This document shows, piece after piece, positions 46,555 to 54,144 of a stretch of 64,000 bases of DNA (the first letter of the stretch is position 1; every line of letters starts with the position of its first letter). Made by a program: the position numbers and the translations under genes. The notes beneath the pieces were generated by a model. That model saw nothing but the letters and a program-made list of their open reading frames with translations. It was not told the DNA's origin and made no database searches. Origin of the DNA: Arsukibacterium sp. UBA5043 (GTDB taxonomy: Bacteria > Pseudomonadota > Gammaproteobacteria > Enterobacterales > Alteromonadaceae); NCBI GenBank assembly GCA_002415085.1, contig DIBV01000017.1, positions 237,818 to 301,817 of the forward strand, written 5' to 3'.

Positions 46555-46559
46555 CTTGA

Positions 46560-46579
46560 TTGTAATATTTTTGTTACAA
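46560..46579. promoter_or_regulatory. candidate activator-binding dyad TTGTAA-N8-TTACAA
   Basis: A 20-bp inverted repeat about 110 nt upstream of the sigma54 element, a normal distance for an upstream activating sequence. PrsR is the likely binder by context, which is inference. Confidence 0.45.
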
Positions 46580-46677
46580 CACCTGATAAACATCCCTCCT
46601 TTACAGACAATGTCAGAATAATTTACACGACCTAGTGGAAGATACTAAAATTATCAATTAAAACAACAAGATAAAAC

Positions 46678-46695
46678 TTGGCTTAAAAAGTGCAA
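46678..46695 (+). promoter_or_regulatory. sigma54 (-24/-12) promoter of the PEP-CTERM gene
   Basis: TTGGCTTAAAAAGTGCAA has GG at -25/-24 (46680-46681) and GC at -13/-12 (46692-46693) with exact 12-nt spacing. It lies about 63 nt upstream of the ATG. PrsR in this locus has the GAFTGA loop needed to activate such promoters. Confidence 0.75.
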
Positions 46696-46757
46696 TGTAC
46701 CCTTAAAATGCGAATGCTAAAAGTAGTTCGCCCTATTGTTCGATTAAGGAGATGTAT

Positions 46758-47558
46758 ATGAACAAATTATGTAAGGGTATGCTGGCAGGTACAGCTTTAT
46801 TAATTGCCCCTGTTACACAAGCAGCAGTGATTGAGTGGGCATATACAGTAACAACAGAATGGACATCAGCTACGTTCACTAACGGTGGTGCAGATGCCAA
46901 TGCCATCCAAAATAATTCGCTAATTAGCTGGGGTAGTGCGAGCGGTGACCATACCATGCTTGGTCAGCGAGCTGCTGATTCACGCAGTGCATTAGAAATC
47001 ACAGATTCAACTGTTACAGGTAATGTTTTTACCAATGATTTAACGCCTGAATCAACTAACACAATTACCCATTTCAATAATACACTTTCCAGTAGTTTTG
47101 ATACGTTAACAGATGCCAATCTGCGGACAACATTAAACTTAACGCCTGTTAATCCGGTAGGCCCGGCATTACCGGCATTAATGACCGACTTTACAATCGA
47201 TTTTATTGAAACAAATAACTTTTTAGCCTGTACCTTTCCAAGCAGTTCATTTTGCGACGATATTTTTATTCTTCAGATAGGTGCACTAAATTCGTCTTTC
47301 AATTATGAAGGGGTCAATTATTTCGTAAATATCGTTGAATTAACAGGTAATTTACGTCTGCTACCTGATAGAACATGCGCTACCGCAGGTGTTGCCAACG
47401 GTTGTTTCGGTTTTACAACCAGAGAAAATGCGATTACACCTGCAAACTTTGGCTTCATTATTACTGCTGCAATACCTGAGCCGGCAACATTAGGTTTATT
47501 TGGTTTAGGCCTGTTGGGTTTAAGCGTATTTGGACGTCGTCGTCAAATTAAAAAATAA
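46758..47558 (+). CDS. THxN-family PEP-CTERM sorting-domain protein (XrtA substrate)
   Basis: A 266-aa secreted protein. A signal peptide ends near VTQAA, followed by a polar Thr/Asn-rich body with the motif THFN (residues 104-107), which suggests the THxN family. Two Cys pairs (ACTFPSSSFC and CATAGVANGC) may form disulfides. The C-terminal 28 residues are the PEP-CTERM signal: PEPATLGLFGLGLLG, a hydrophobic helix and RRRQIKK. XrtA should recognise PEP and process before the helix. ATG 46758 is chosen because AAGGAG is six bases upstream, not the ATG at 46752. It is AT-richer than the synthesis genes. Confidence 0.95.
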   Translation: MNKLCKGMLAGTALLIAPVTQAAVIEWAYTVTTEWTSATFTNGGADANAIQNNSLISWGSASGDHTMLGQRAADSRSALEITDSTVTGNVFTNDLTPESTNTITHFNNTLSSSFDTLTDANLRTTLNLTPVNPVGPALPALMTDFTIDFIETNNFLACTFPSSSFCDDIFILQIGALNSSFNYEGVNYFVNIVELTGNLRLLPDRTCATAGVANGCFGFTTRENAITPANFGFIITAAIPEPATLGLFGLGLLGLSVFGRRRQIKK

Positions 47559-47575
47559 TTGACTATTAACTTGAA

Positions 47576-47598
47576 AACCTCCATTCGGAGGTTTTTTT
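47576..47598. terminator. bidirectional intrinsic terminator
   Basis: AACCTCC-ATTC-GGAGGTT stem-loop followed by T7, with an A run on the other side. It lies between the PEP-CTERM gene (+) and the FAD oxidase (-), and the T run overlaps the oxidase stop codon. It should end both transcripts. Confidence 0.9.
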
Positions 47599-49303
47599 AT
47601 GTCTGATGATTGGCCCCGGAAACCGGGTTTACATCAGGTGCAGAGGAGCAGCCAGTGGGCTGATAACGGCCGGGGCTGATAATATTATCCGGATCTAATG
47701 CCTGCTTAATCTTGTTACTTATTTGCCAGAATGGCTGGTCTGCTTTGAGCAAGCTGGCTTGTTGTGCCAGGTTAAGCCGGTATGGTACCCAACCCTGTTT
47801 TAAGCCTTCGCTGACTAACTCGTCAAGACAAGCCTGTGCTTGTGCAACCGCATTGCTATCAGCCAGGTTAAATACAATGGGGATAGTGCTGTCTACGGTA
47901 TCGTGCTTTAAGCTGGTAAAGGTGATCATCGGTTCAATACCATATTTGGGACAGACTGCCCTGACATGGCTGATAAAACACCGCATTGCGTCACTTTTCA
48001 TCGGTACCAACGGCGCATACCACAGCAAACCACAGCCATCTACCGCCGGGTTTAACGCCCGGCTTTTTAGCGGCTGACAACCAGGATTACGCCAATATGC
48101 CACTGGCAACGCTACCTGATTAGGAAAGCCGCGCATTATTTCAATGCCGCCATCGAGCGAACCGAGCATTTTTCGTTGCTTGCTTAGTATGGTATCGGGT
48201 AGCAACTGCATTAGCAGCCGGCCGAGTTTGATTAACCCGCTATCAGAGAAGATCTTTTTGCTACAGTGACCCGCCGCAAAGCGTTTAATCTCTGCTCTGG
48301 CGGCCTTAACTACCGATTTCTGGCCATATAAAGTTCCGGCAATGGTCCAGGCTGGAATATCATAATCTTTGGCAAGCCTGGCCAGCTGTTGATCGGTCAT
48401 CACCTTGTGTGCTGCGGGTCCGTTAGGGTTAGGCGCCATCATCGCGGTGACCCGCCGCTGATCCATGATATTGACCGAACCGACAACCCCTTCCAGTTTC
48501 TGCAAAATGGTAAATACGATTTGCTGCGCCTGTTCAAACTCATGCTCACTGGCAAACTGCAGATAAAAGGCGCTGAATGCCTCGGGGTCGGCTTTTAAGC
48601 GCAGGCTTATCTCGGTTACCACAGCCAGATTGCTTTGGGTCCATAAACCGTCCAGATAAGGGCCTAACCCATACTTATATGTTTTATCGATAAAATCATC
48701 AGTACTTTCATCAAGCTCAGCTACTGCAGAGCGAATGGCGGTGCCGTCGGCTAAAAAGCCCCTGATGCTGTTAACCGCGGCAAAATGATCAGTATAGGGT
48801 GTAATGCCGTAACCCCGCTCCAGGGCATTACCCAGAATACTGCATCCCGGCCCCGCACCGGTAACCGGCACCATATACTTAAGCTGATGTAAATCCAGAT
48901 AATCACGTAGGTCTTGTTGGGTGACGCCAGGCTCGACCGTAAATATACCCAATGTTTTATCATCACATGTAATACGATTTAACTTCGACAAATCAAGAAT
49001 GACAGCATTAGCATCATTGGCCCGGGCAGAAGCATAACCCCAGTTGCGGCCAGTACTGATAGGATGGACAGAAAACGGTATCCCGGTATTTTTATGATCA
49101 CCAGCCAGGGTCAGTACCTTAACAATATCCTGTTTATTTCCTATTTTTACTGCACATCCCGGGCTAGTCAGGCTGCCCTCACAATTGCGTTTATAAACAG
49201 CTAAGTCGGCCTCTGACGATAACACCTGGCTATCAGTACTTAGTGTTTGTTGCAATAAACTGGCAATGGCGGCAACAACGGATTGATCAGTGGTGGAGTT
49301 CAA
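47597..49303 (-). CDS. FAD-linked oxidase of the p-cresol methylhydroxylase/VAO family
   Basis: A 568-aa flavoprotein. The N-terminal half is an FAD-binding PCMH domain (AVKIGNKQDIVKVLTLAGDH, PISTGRNWGYASARAN, EPGVTQQDLRDYLD, GAGPGCSILGNALERGYG). The C-terminal half is the VAO-type substrate cap with DNIISPGRYQP near the end. There is no signal peptide. It overlaps the acyltransferase gene by 4 nt, so the two are translationally coupled. The substrate is unknown; oxidases of this family act on phenols, alcohols or sugars. Confidence 0.85.
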   Translation of the reverse strand: MNSTTDQSVVAAIASLLQQTLSTDSQVLSSEADLAVYKRNCEGSLTSPGCAVKIGNKQDIVKVLTLAGDHKNTGIPFSVHPISTGRNWGYASARANDANAVILDLSKLNRITCDDKTLGIFTVEPGVTQQDLRDYLDLHQLKYMVPVTGAGPGCSILGNALERGYGITPYTDHFAAVNSIRGFLADGTAIRSAVAELDESTDDFIDKTYKYGLGPYLDGLWTQSNLAVVTEISLRLKADPEAFSAFYLQFASEHEFEQAQQIVFTILQKLEGVVGSVNIMDQRRVTAMMAPNPNGPAAHKVMTDQQLARLAKDYDIPAWTIAGTLYGQKSVVKAARAEIKRFAAGHCSKKIFSDSGLIKLGRLLMQLLPDTILSKQRKMLGSLDGGIEIMRGFPNQVALPVAYWRNPGCQPLKSRALNPAVDGCGLLWYAPLVPMKSDAMRCFISHVRAVCPKYGIEPMITFTSLKHDTVDSTIPIVFNLADSNAVAQAQACLDELVSEGLKQGWVPYRLNLAQQASLLKADQPFWQISNKIKQALDPDNIISPGRYQPTGCSSAPDVNPVSGANHQT

Positions 49304-50166
49304 TAATTAACCCCAAGTTTTCCAGTGAAATTAATGCCAAAACGGTTATCACCATCGCCCTGGCCCTGTTCAAATAAATCCCGCTCAATTGAATGCAGCA
49401 GTCGGGTAAAACCAGAGGAAATGCTGGTTCTGAACATATCTGAATTAATATAGTAAGCCGCTCTTTTACCATGGTATTCAATGGGCTTACCAAGTTGTTT
49501 AAAATTAATGCCAATAAAACTCAGACTGCGGGCCAACCGCGGTTCCATCATCACATAGCCATGAAATCGATTTGAATGAAAACCCATTGCCGCCGCCGAC
49601 ATATATAAACACACCGCAATATAGGGAAAACAACGTAACTCACTTTCCGAGTAAACTTTCTCGTTAAATGCACCGGTTGCGGCTCCTTTAAAATGATCTA
49701 TTGCCCGCTTACGAAAGTTTTCAGGCACAGCCAGCCGGGAGATTTCACAGACACTTTCCCGCGGGAAATTCCAGGGAGCAAACTCTTCATCTTCAATGGC
49801 ATGGGCACAGAACTTTTCAATTGGTAACGGCTCATCGTCTTTAGCGGAAGTGATTAAGCGGACCGTGCCTGCCAGGGCATCAGAATTAAGGTGCCTGATA
49901 AAGCAATGAATTGAACGGTCGTCAAACTCGTCGAACTCCTCATAGCCTTCTTTAATATCTTCAAAATGCAGCTCTTCACAATATACCTGATGCCGCAGCC
50001 GATAAACTTCATGACGAAGTGCTTCGGTGTTTGCAATTTGTGGCCGCAAATATTTGGAAAAATGGGCCGAAATGGTTTTAGCATCGTTGCTGGCCAGACC
50101 GGCCATTGCTTTTTTAACCATACCACCAATAATGGGTTTATCTGCCAGAGATTTAAGCCGTCTCAT
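49300..50166 (-). CDS. PEP-CTERM/exosortase system-associated acyltransferase (LuxI-like GNAT)
   Basis: A 288-aa protein of the GNAT/autoinducer-synthase fold. LRHEVYRLRHQVYCEELHFED resembles the LuxI N-terminus, and the middle has SVCEISRLAVPENFRKRA. It fits the TIGR03694-type family found only with PEP-CTERM systems. GAGGGG precedes the ATG. It is paired with the flavin oxidase. Whether it makes a signal or an acylated lipid is unknown; it lacks a LuxR gene nearby. Confidence 0.88.
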   Translation of the reverse strand: MRRLKSLADKPIIGGMVKKAMAGLASNDAKTISAHFSKYLRPQIANTEALRHEVYRLRHQVYCEELHFEDIKEGYEEFDEFDDRSIHCFIRHLNSDALAGTVRLITSAKDDEPLPIEKFCAHAIEDEEFAPWNFPRESVCEISRLAVPENFRKRAIDHFKGAATGAFNEKVYSESELRCFPYIAVCLYMSAAAMGFHSNRFHGYVMMEPRLARSLSFIGINFKQLGKPIEYHGKRAAYYINSDMFRTSISSGFTRLLHSIERDLFEQGQGDGDNRFGINFTGKLGVNY

Positions 50167-50264
50167 AGACCCCTCGTAAGCAATTTATCATAATCGCGCC
50201 GCTGCAATATTTGCCAGATCAGAAATTACAGTCATCATCGCTGAATCCTGTATTGGTCAAGTGT

Positions 50265-50276
50265 AGATGATCATCT
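50265..50276. repeat. 12-bp palindrome upstream of the acyltransferase
   Basis: AGATGATCATCT is a perfect palindrome about 99 nt upstream of the acyltransferase ATG, in the 169-nt spacer between patatin and acyltransferase genes. It could be an operator for the acyltransferase-oxidase transcript. Confidence 0.4.
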
Positions 50277-50335
50277 CAGATTATTCTGTTTTCAGATTAC
50301 CACTTAATTGGTTAATTCAAGACTCAATTGCCAAG

Positions 50336-51163
50336 TTATGCAAATAACTCAGCCAGTTTTACCGGAACGATATCATTTGCGGTTTGATAACCGATGTCAT
50401 AAAGCCACTGTTTTTGCTGCAGTGTCATATCAAAATTTACAGATGAAATAACACCGGTATTGACGACAATGGTGTTGTGCCAATATTCTGCATGAACATA
50501 CTCCCGTGATATCGCGTTCATAAAGGTTTGAATTAACATATAAATATATGAAAGCACCGGAAAGTAGCGACTGGCAACAATGGGTTTAGTACTGGCCTCA
50601 CTTTTTAAACGGAAACAGACCAGAGGCAAGCCCTGCCCCGACCAGTCCCGATGTAATGCATCTTCCGACAAAATCACGCCGTCGGTCATCACATGATGTT
50701 TAAAGCGTTTAAAAGAAAAAAATAACGGTATCGACATCGAAAAGCGAATGGCCTGAGAAACCTTTAACTCAGGGGTAAGTTGCCGGTTAAATATTACCGG
50801 CCCACCACCCTGAATATCGGTTGCCAGCACGTGTAAATCTAACTGCAAATCGATAAAGCGCTTACCTTCAAGTATTTTATCAAGCCAGGATTCAAAAGCG
50901 TTTCCATCACTTAACCCGCCCAGCCGCACCAATTTTGTAATAGACAAACCACGAAACTGCCGAAAGTCGGTTTGTAGCGCCAATTCATGCATTTGCTGTA
51001 AGTTCCAGCCGGCGGCTAACAATGCAGCGACAATACTACCGCCTGACACACCGACAATATGATGGAAAGTAAGCCCTTGGTGCTGTAATGCTTTTAAAAT
51101 ACCAATATAACAAGATAGGCGGGTGCCGCCTCCGGATAATATGGGTACTATTTCCTTAGGCAT
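50336..51163 (-). CDS. patatin-like phospholipase
   Basis: A 275-aa patatin-fold lipid acyl hydrolase. The oxyanion-loop GGGTR is at residues 11-15, the nucleophile Ser40 in GVSGG and the catalytic Asp161 in MTDGV. There is no signal peptide, but a basic patch (FKRFKHH) may bind membranes. ATG 51163 follows AAGG by six bases; the TTG at 51169 is an alternative. It is transcribed leftward, divergent from the protease gene, next to the acyltransferase. It may act on the lipid carrier or acylated intermediates. Confidence 0.88.
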   Translation of the reverse strand: MPKEIVPILSGGGTRLSCYIGILKALQHQGLTFHHIVGVSGGSIVAALLAAGWNLQQMHELALQTDFRQFRGLSITKLVRLGGLSDGNAFESWLDKILEGKRFIDLQLDLHVLATDIQGGGPVIFNRQLTPELKVSQAIRFSMSIPLFFSFKRFKHHVMTDGVILSEDALHRDWSGQGLPLVCFRLKSEASTKPIVASRYFPVLSYIYMLIQTFMNAISREYVHAEYWHNTIVVNTGVISSVNFDMTLQQKQWLYDIGYQTANDIVPVKLAELFA

Positions 51164-51242
51164 CAGCAACCTTACCTGGTTAATTATAATTAATAACTCA
51201 GTATGGGTTAATATCGATAAGTTTCCAGCGCTTGCTAGAGCA

Positions 51243-51256
51243 ATTTGTATACAAAT
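51243..51256. promoter_or_regulatory. 14-bp palindrome between patatin and protease genes
   Basis: ATTTGTATACAAAT is a perfect palindrome in the 140-nt divergent spacer. It resembles GntR/FadR-type operators (TTGTATACAA core) and includes a TATACA that could serve as a -10. A second possible -10, TATGAT, lies at 51264-51269. It could control both directions. Confidence 0.5.
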
Positions 51257-51303
51257 ACGCTAGTATGATCATGTTCACTATGGAAAGGGAAAGTACTATT
51301 GCT

Positions 51304-52056
51304 ATGGTTAAGCATATTTGTTTTTTTGTCTTGTGCCTGTTTTTTATTCTACCAACTCATGCAACTGAACTTGTTGATACTCTTAAAAAAGTCAAACCAT
51401 CTGTTGTCGCTATTGGCATCTCTAATCCGACAGGCTCTCCCCGAATACGGCTGATTGGCAGTGGGTTTGTGGTAAGCCCTGGTAACAGAATAGTGACCAA
51501 CTATCACGTAATTGCTAATCCACTGGATGAAAGCAAGCTTGAACAATACGTTGTGCTGTCAGGCCATGGCACCGTGTTTAAAGTTCATCAGATAACCCAA
51601 CAATCGCATGCCCCTGCCTATGATTTAGCGCTGTTAAGCATTAATGAGCAACTGCCAGCCTTAGCAGTAAGTAAGACCTCTTTAGTTGCCGAAGGTACTT
51701 CGATCGCCTTTACCGGCTTTCCGATTACCCAGGTTCTGGGCTTATATCCAGCAACACATACTGGTATTGTTGCTGCACAGACCCCTATCGCTATTCCGGT
51801 TGAGAGTGCCCGTGATTTAAAGCTCTCCATGCTCAAGCAACTGGACAAACCCTATCTGGTTTATCAGCTGGACGCCGTTGCATATCCCGGTAACAGTGGC
51901 AGCCCGTTGTACCGGCCTGACAACGGCGAAGTTATCGGTATTATTAATCAGGTGTACATTAAAACCAGCCGTGAGGCGGTGCTTAGCGATCCAAGTGGTA
52001 TCAGTTACGCTATTCCCAGCCAGCATTTGCTTAACCTTATGCAGCAGTCAAACTAA
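51304..52056 (+). CDS. periplasmic trypsin-like serine protease (S1C-like)
   Basis: A 250-aa exported protease. A signal peptide (MVKHICFFVLCLFFILPTHA) is followed by a trypsin fold with catalytic His68 (VTNYHVIAN), Asp107 (PAYDLALLSI) and Ser198 (YPGNSGSPLY). There is no PDZ domain, unlike DegP/DegS. ATG 51304 is chosen because the signal peptide then starts cleanly; upstream starts add 24 charged residues. It ends 14 nt before prsK and is probably cotranscribed with it. A link between envelope proteolysis and PrsK sensing is possible. Confidence 0.85.
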   Translation: MVKHICFFVLCLFFILPTHATELVDTLKKVKPSVVAIGISNPTGSPRIRLIGSGFVVSPGNRIVTNYHVIANPLDESKLEQYVVLSGHGTVFKVHQITQQSHAPAYDLALLSINEQLPALAVSKTSLVAEGTSIAFTGFPITQVLGLYPATHTGIVAAQTPIAIPVESARDLKLSMLKQLDKPYLVYQLDAVAYPGNSGSPLYRPDNGEVIGIINQVYIKTSREAVLSDPSGISYAIPSQHLLNLMQQSN

Positions 52057-52070
52057 ACAGGCTTGCGTTT

Positions 52071-54143
52071 ATGGATAATATTTTAAGCTTCGGTTTAGAC
52101 AAAGCAGGGTTTGTCCTGGCGGCCGTCGCTTATTTATTTTTTTTCGGTTTGTTACTAACCACTAAGGTCAGTAACCTGCCTAAGTACCTGTTGCTAGCAT
52201 TATCGTTTACCAGTTTTTGCTGGGCGGTGTTTTATAGTTGGACTTCGGCGCTGCCTTTCACTTCGCTTAGCTCGCATATCATTGAAAATACCAAAAATGT
52301 CATGCTGTTGTTGTTTCTGCTTGCAGCGCTTAGCAAGGCAAACAATAGCTTCAGTCAGTTTATTCGTCAGCCTCGTGTGTTTGGTTTACTTATTCTCTTT
52401 ATCTGCTGGAGTGCCATTTCAGGCAGTTCGCTGCTAAGTGCCAGCAATGTATTCACCGGTAACCTGGCAATATGTATTTTGCAGCTCGCACTGCTGGAAG
52501 CTTTATACCGACGCTCAGGTGAGGCAAAATGGCAATATAAACCACTGGTTCTGGCCCTGACTATTACTACCTTGTACGATTTTGCCCTGCTGGCAGAATC
52601 GGCCCTGTTTGGCCGGATTGATGATCAAATCTGGTTCGCCCGCGGTTTTGTCTATGCGGCCATGCTGCCGTTTATGATCATTGCGGTGCGGCGAATTAAG
52701 GCCTGGGGCATCAACGTTTACATTTCACGGGATATCGTGCTGCAAAGCTCGCTGGTATTGGGGGCCGGCGTATATCTTTGCCTGTTGGCCATTACCGGCT
52801 TTTACATTCGGTATTTTGGTGGTAATTGGTCAAATTTAATTCAGGCCACGTTTGTTATCCTGGGCATAGCCACTCTGATATTTTTAATGTTGTCAGGAAC
52901 GCTCAGAAGAAAGCTAAAGGTATTTATCGAAAAGCATTTTTTTGCCAATAAGTTTGATTACCGGGAAAAATGGCTGCTGCTGACCCGATCTTTGCAGAAA
53001 ATAGATATAACCGGCCCGGAAGACCATTATAAAAGTTTATTACAGGCATGGCTAAATAGCGTTAGCTACAGCAGGGGCGCTATTATCCGTTTTAAGGGCA
53101 ATGACATGGTTACCCTGGCACTGCAACAACGGCCTGAATTAAACAGCGATGAGCAGCAGCTGCTTGCTGCCTACCGACACAATTTCAGTAATCGCAACTG
53201 GCTGGTTGATTTAACCGATAAAAGTGATCCCTTTGTCCAGAACGCCATTGCAGATAAAGTTCTGGATATTCAACTTATTATTCCCATTCAAACCAAAGGT
53301 TCATTATGGGGCGTATGCGTGATGAATGCGCCTGCCGTCAATAAACTCAGCTTAAATTGGGAATTAAGAGACTTTCTGACCTTGGTCTCTGAGCAAATAT
53401 CCAGTCAGCTACTGCTAATGCAAGCCAGTCAGACTTTAAGTGAAAATGCCCAGTTTATTGCCTTTAGCAGAATGTCAGCTTTTGTGGTGCATGATTTAAA
53501 AAACGTTAAAGCGCAAATCGATCTTATTCTGAAAAATGCTGCAAAACACCGGAATAACCCGGAGTTTGTAGATGACAGTTTCAGCACCCTGGCTGCGATG
53601 CAGCAACGCTTGCAAAATATGTTAAGCCAACTGACAAACAAGAGAGCCGACCAGCAAACTAATACCCTTGTCTCCGTAGGCAGGTTGGTACAAGATGTGA
53701 TTGACAATCGCTGCGCAATAAGAAAACCCGTCCCTACCCTATTTATAGAACAGGATTGCACGGTTTATATCGATAAAGATCGCTTTAGCAGTGTGTTGTT
53801 TCATCTTATCGATAATGCCCAACATGCCACTGATTTGCAGGGTACAGTGACGGTATCGGTAAAAGAAGTTTGCGACCAACTGCAATTATCTATTGTTGAT
53901 ACTGGTTGTGGAATGACGGAATCTTTTATCCGGAACAGGTTATTTAAGGCGTTTGATTCAACCAAAGGTAACGCCGGAATGGGCATAGGCGCTCATGACG
54001 CTTTGAGTTTTGTAGAGCAACAAGGTGGCCAGCTAACTGTCAGTAGCAAGCCTGGCCAGGGCACTACGTTTATGCTGCTATTACCGTTAAACTCTGCGGT
54101 AAGTTTAGCTGAGCATCCAGAAAAAATCATACAAGGAATGTGA
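52071..54143 (+). CDS. prsK: XrtA/PEP-CTERM system histidine kinase PrsK
   Basis: A 690-aa membrane sensor kinase. About eight or nine transmembrane helices span residues 10-280, followed by a GAF-like domain (about 330-460). The dimerisation/phosphoacceptor site has His474 in FVVHDLKN, an unusual HisKA variant. The ATPase domain has DNAQHATD (N box), DTGCGMT (G1) and GMGIGAHDA (G2). It phosphorylates PrsR. The membrane domain resembles no small-ligand sensor I can name. It lies 1 nt before prsR. Confidence 0.95.
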   Translation: MDNILSFGLDKAGFVLAAVAYLFFFGLLLTTKVSNLPKYLLLALSFTSFCWAVFYSWTSALPFTSLSSHIIENTKNVMLLLFLLAALSKANNSFSQFIRQPRVFGLLILFICWSAISGSSLLSASNVFTGNLAICILQLALLEALYRRSGEAKWQYKPLVLALTITTLYDFALLAESALFGRIDDQIWFARGFVYAAMLPFMIIAVRRIKAWGINVYISRDIVLQSSLVLGAGVYLCLLAITGFYIRYFGGNWSNLIQATFVILGIATLIFLMLSGTLRRKLKVFIEKHFFANKFDYREKWLLLTRSLQKIDITGPEDHYKSLLQAWLNSVSYSRGAIIRFKGNDMVTLALQQRPELNSDEQQLLAAYRHNFSNRNWLVDLTDKSDPFVQNAIADKVLDIQLIIPIQTKGSLWGVCVMNAPAVNKLSLNWELRDFLTLVSEQISSQLLLMQASQTLSENAQFIAFSRMSAFVVHDLKNVKAQIDLILKNAAKHRNNPEFVDDSFSTLAAMQQRLQNMLSQLTNKRADQQTNTLVSVGRLVQDVIDNRCAIRKPVPTLFIEQDCTVYIDKDRFSSVLFHLIDNAQHATDLQGTVTVSVKEVCDQLQLSIVDTGCGMTESFIRNRLFKAFDSTKGNAGMGIGAHDALSFVEQQGGQLTVSSKPGQGTTFMLLLPLNSAVSLAEHPEKIIQGM

Positions 54144-54144
54144 T

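Larger units (their letters stand above)
46434..46757. other. 324-bp regulatory spacer upstream of the PEP-CTERM gene
   Basis: No ORF is present. It holds a palindrome GCAAGCTTGC (46545-46554), an inverted repeat TTGTAA/TTACAA (46560-46579), a sigma54 -24/-12 element (46678-46693) and the ribosome site AAGGAG (46746-46751). The arrangement with dyads about 100-130 nt upstream of -24/-12 is the usual layout for an enhancer-binding activator. Confidence 0.7.

Noticed and set aside
49300-50166. Acyl-homoserine-lactone synthase
   Set aside because: The fold resembles LuxI, but no LuxR gene lies nearby and the family is tied to PEP-CTERM loci, so a quorum-sensing function is not claimed.
50203-50216. 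Sigma54-like TGGCAAATATTGCA on the minus strand before the acyltransferase gene
   Set aside because: The GG to GC spacing is two bases too short for a -24/-12 promoter.
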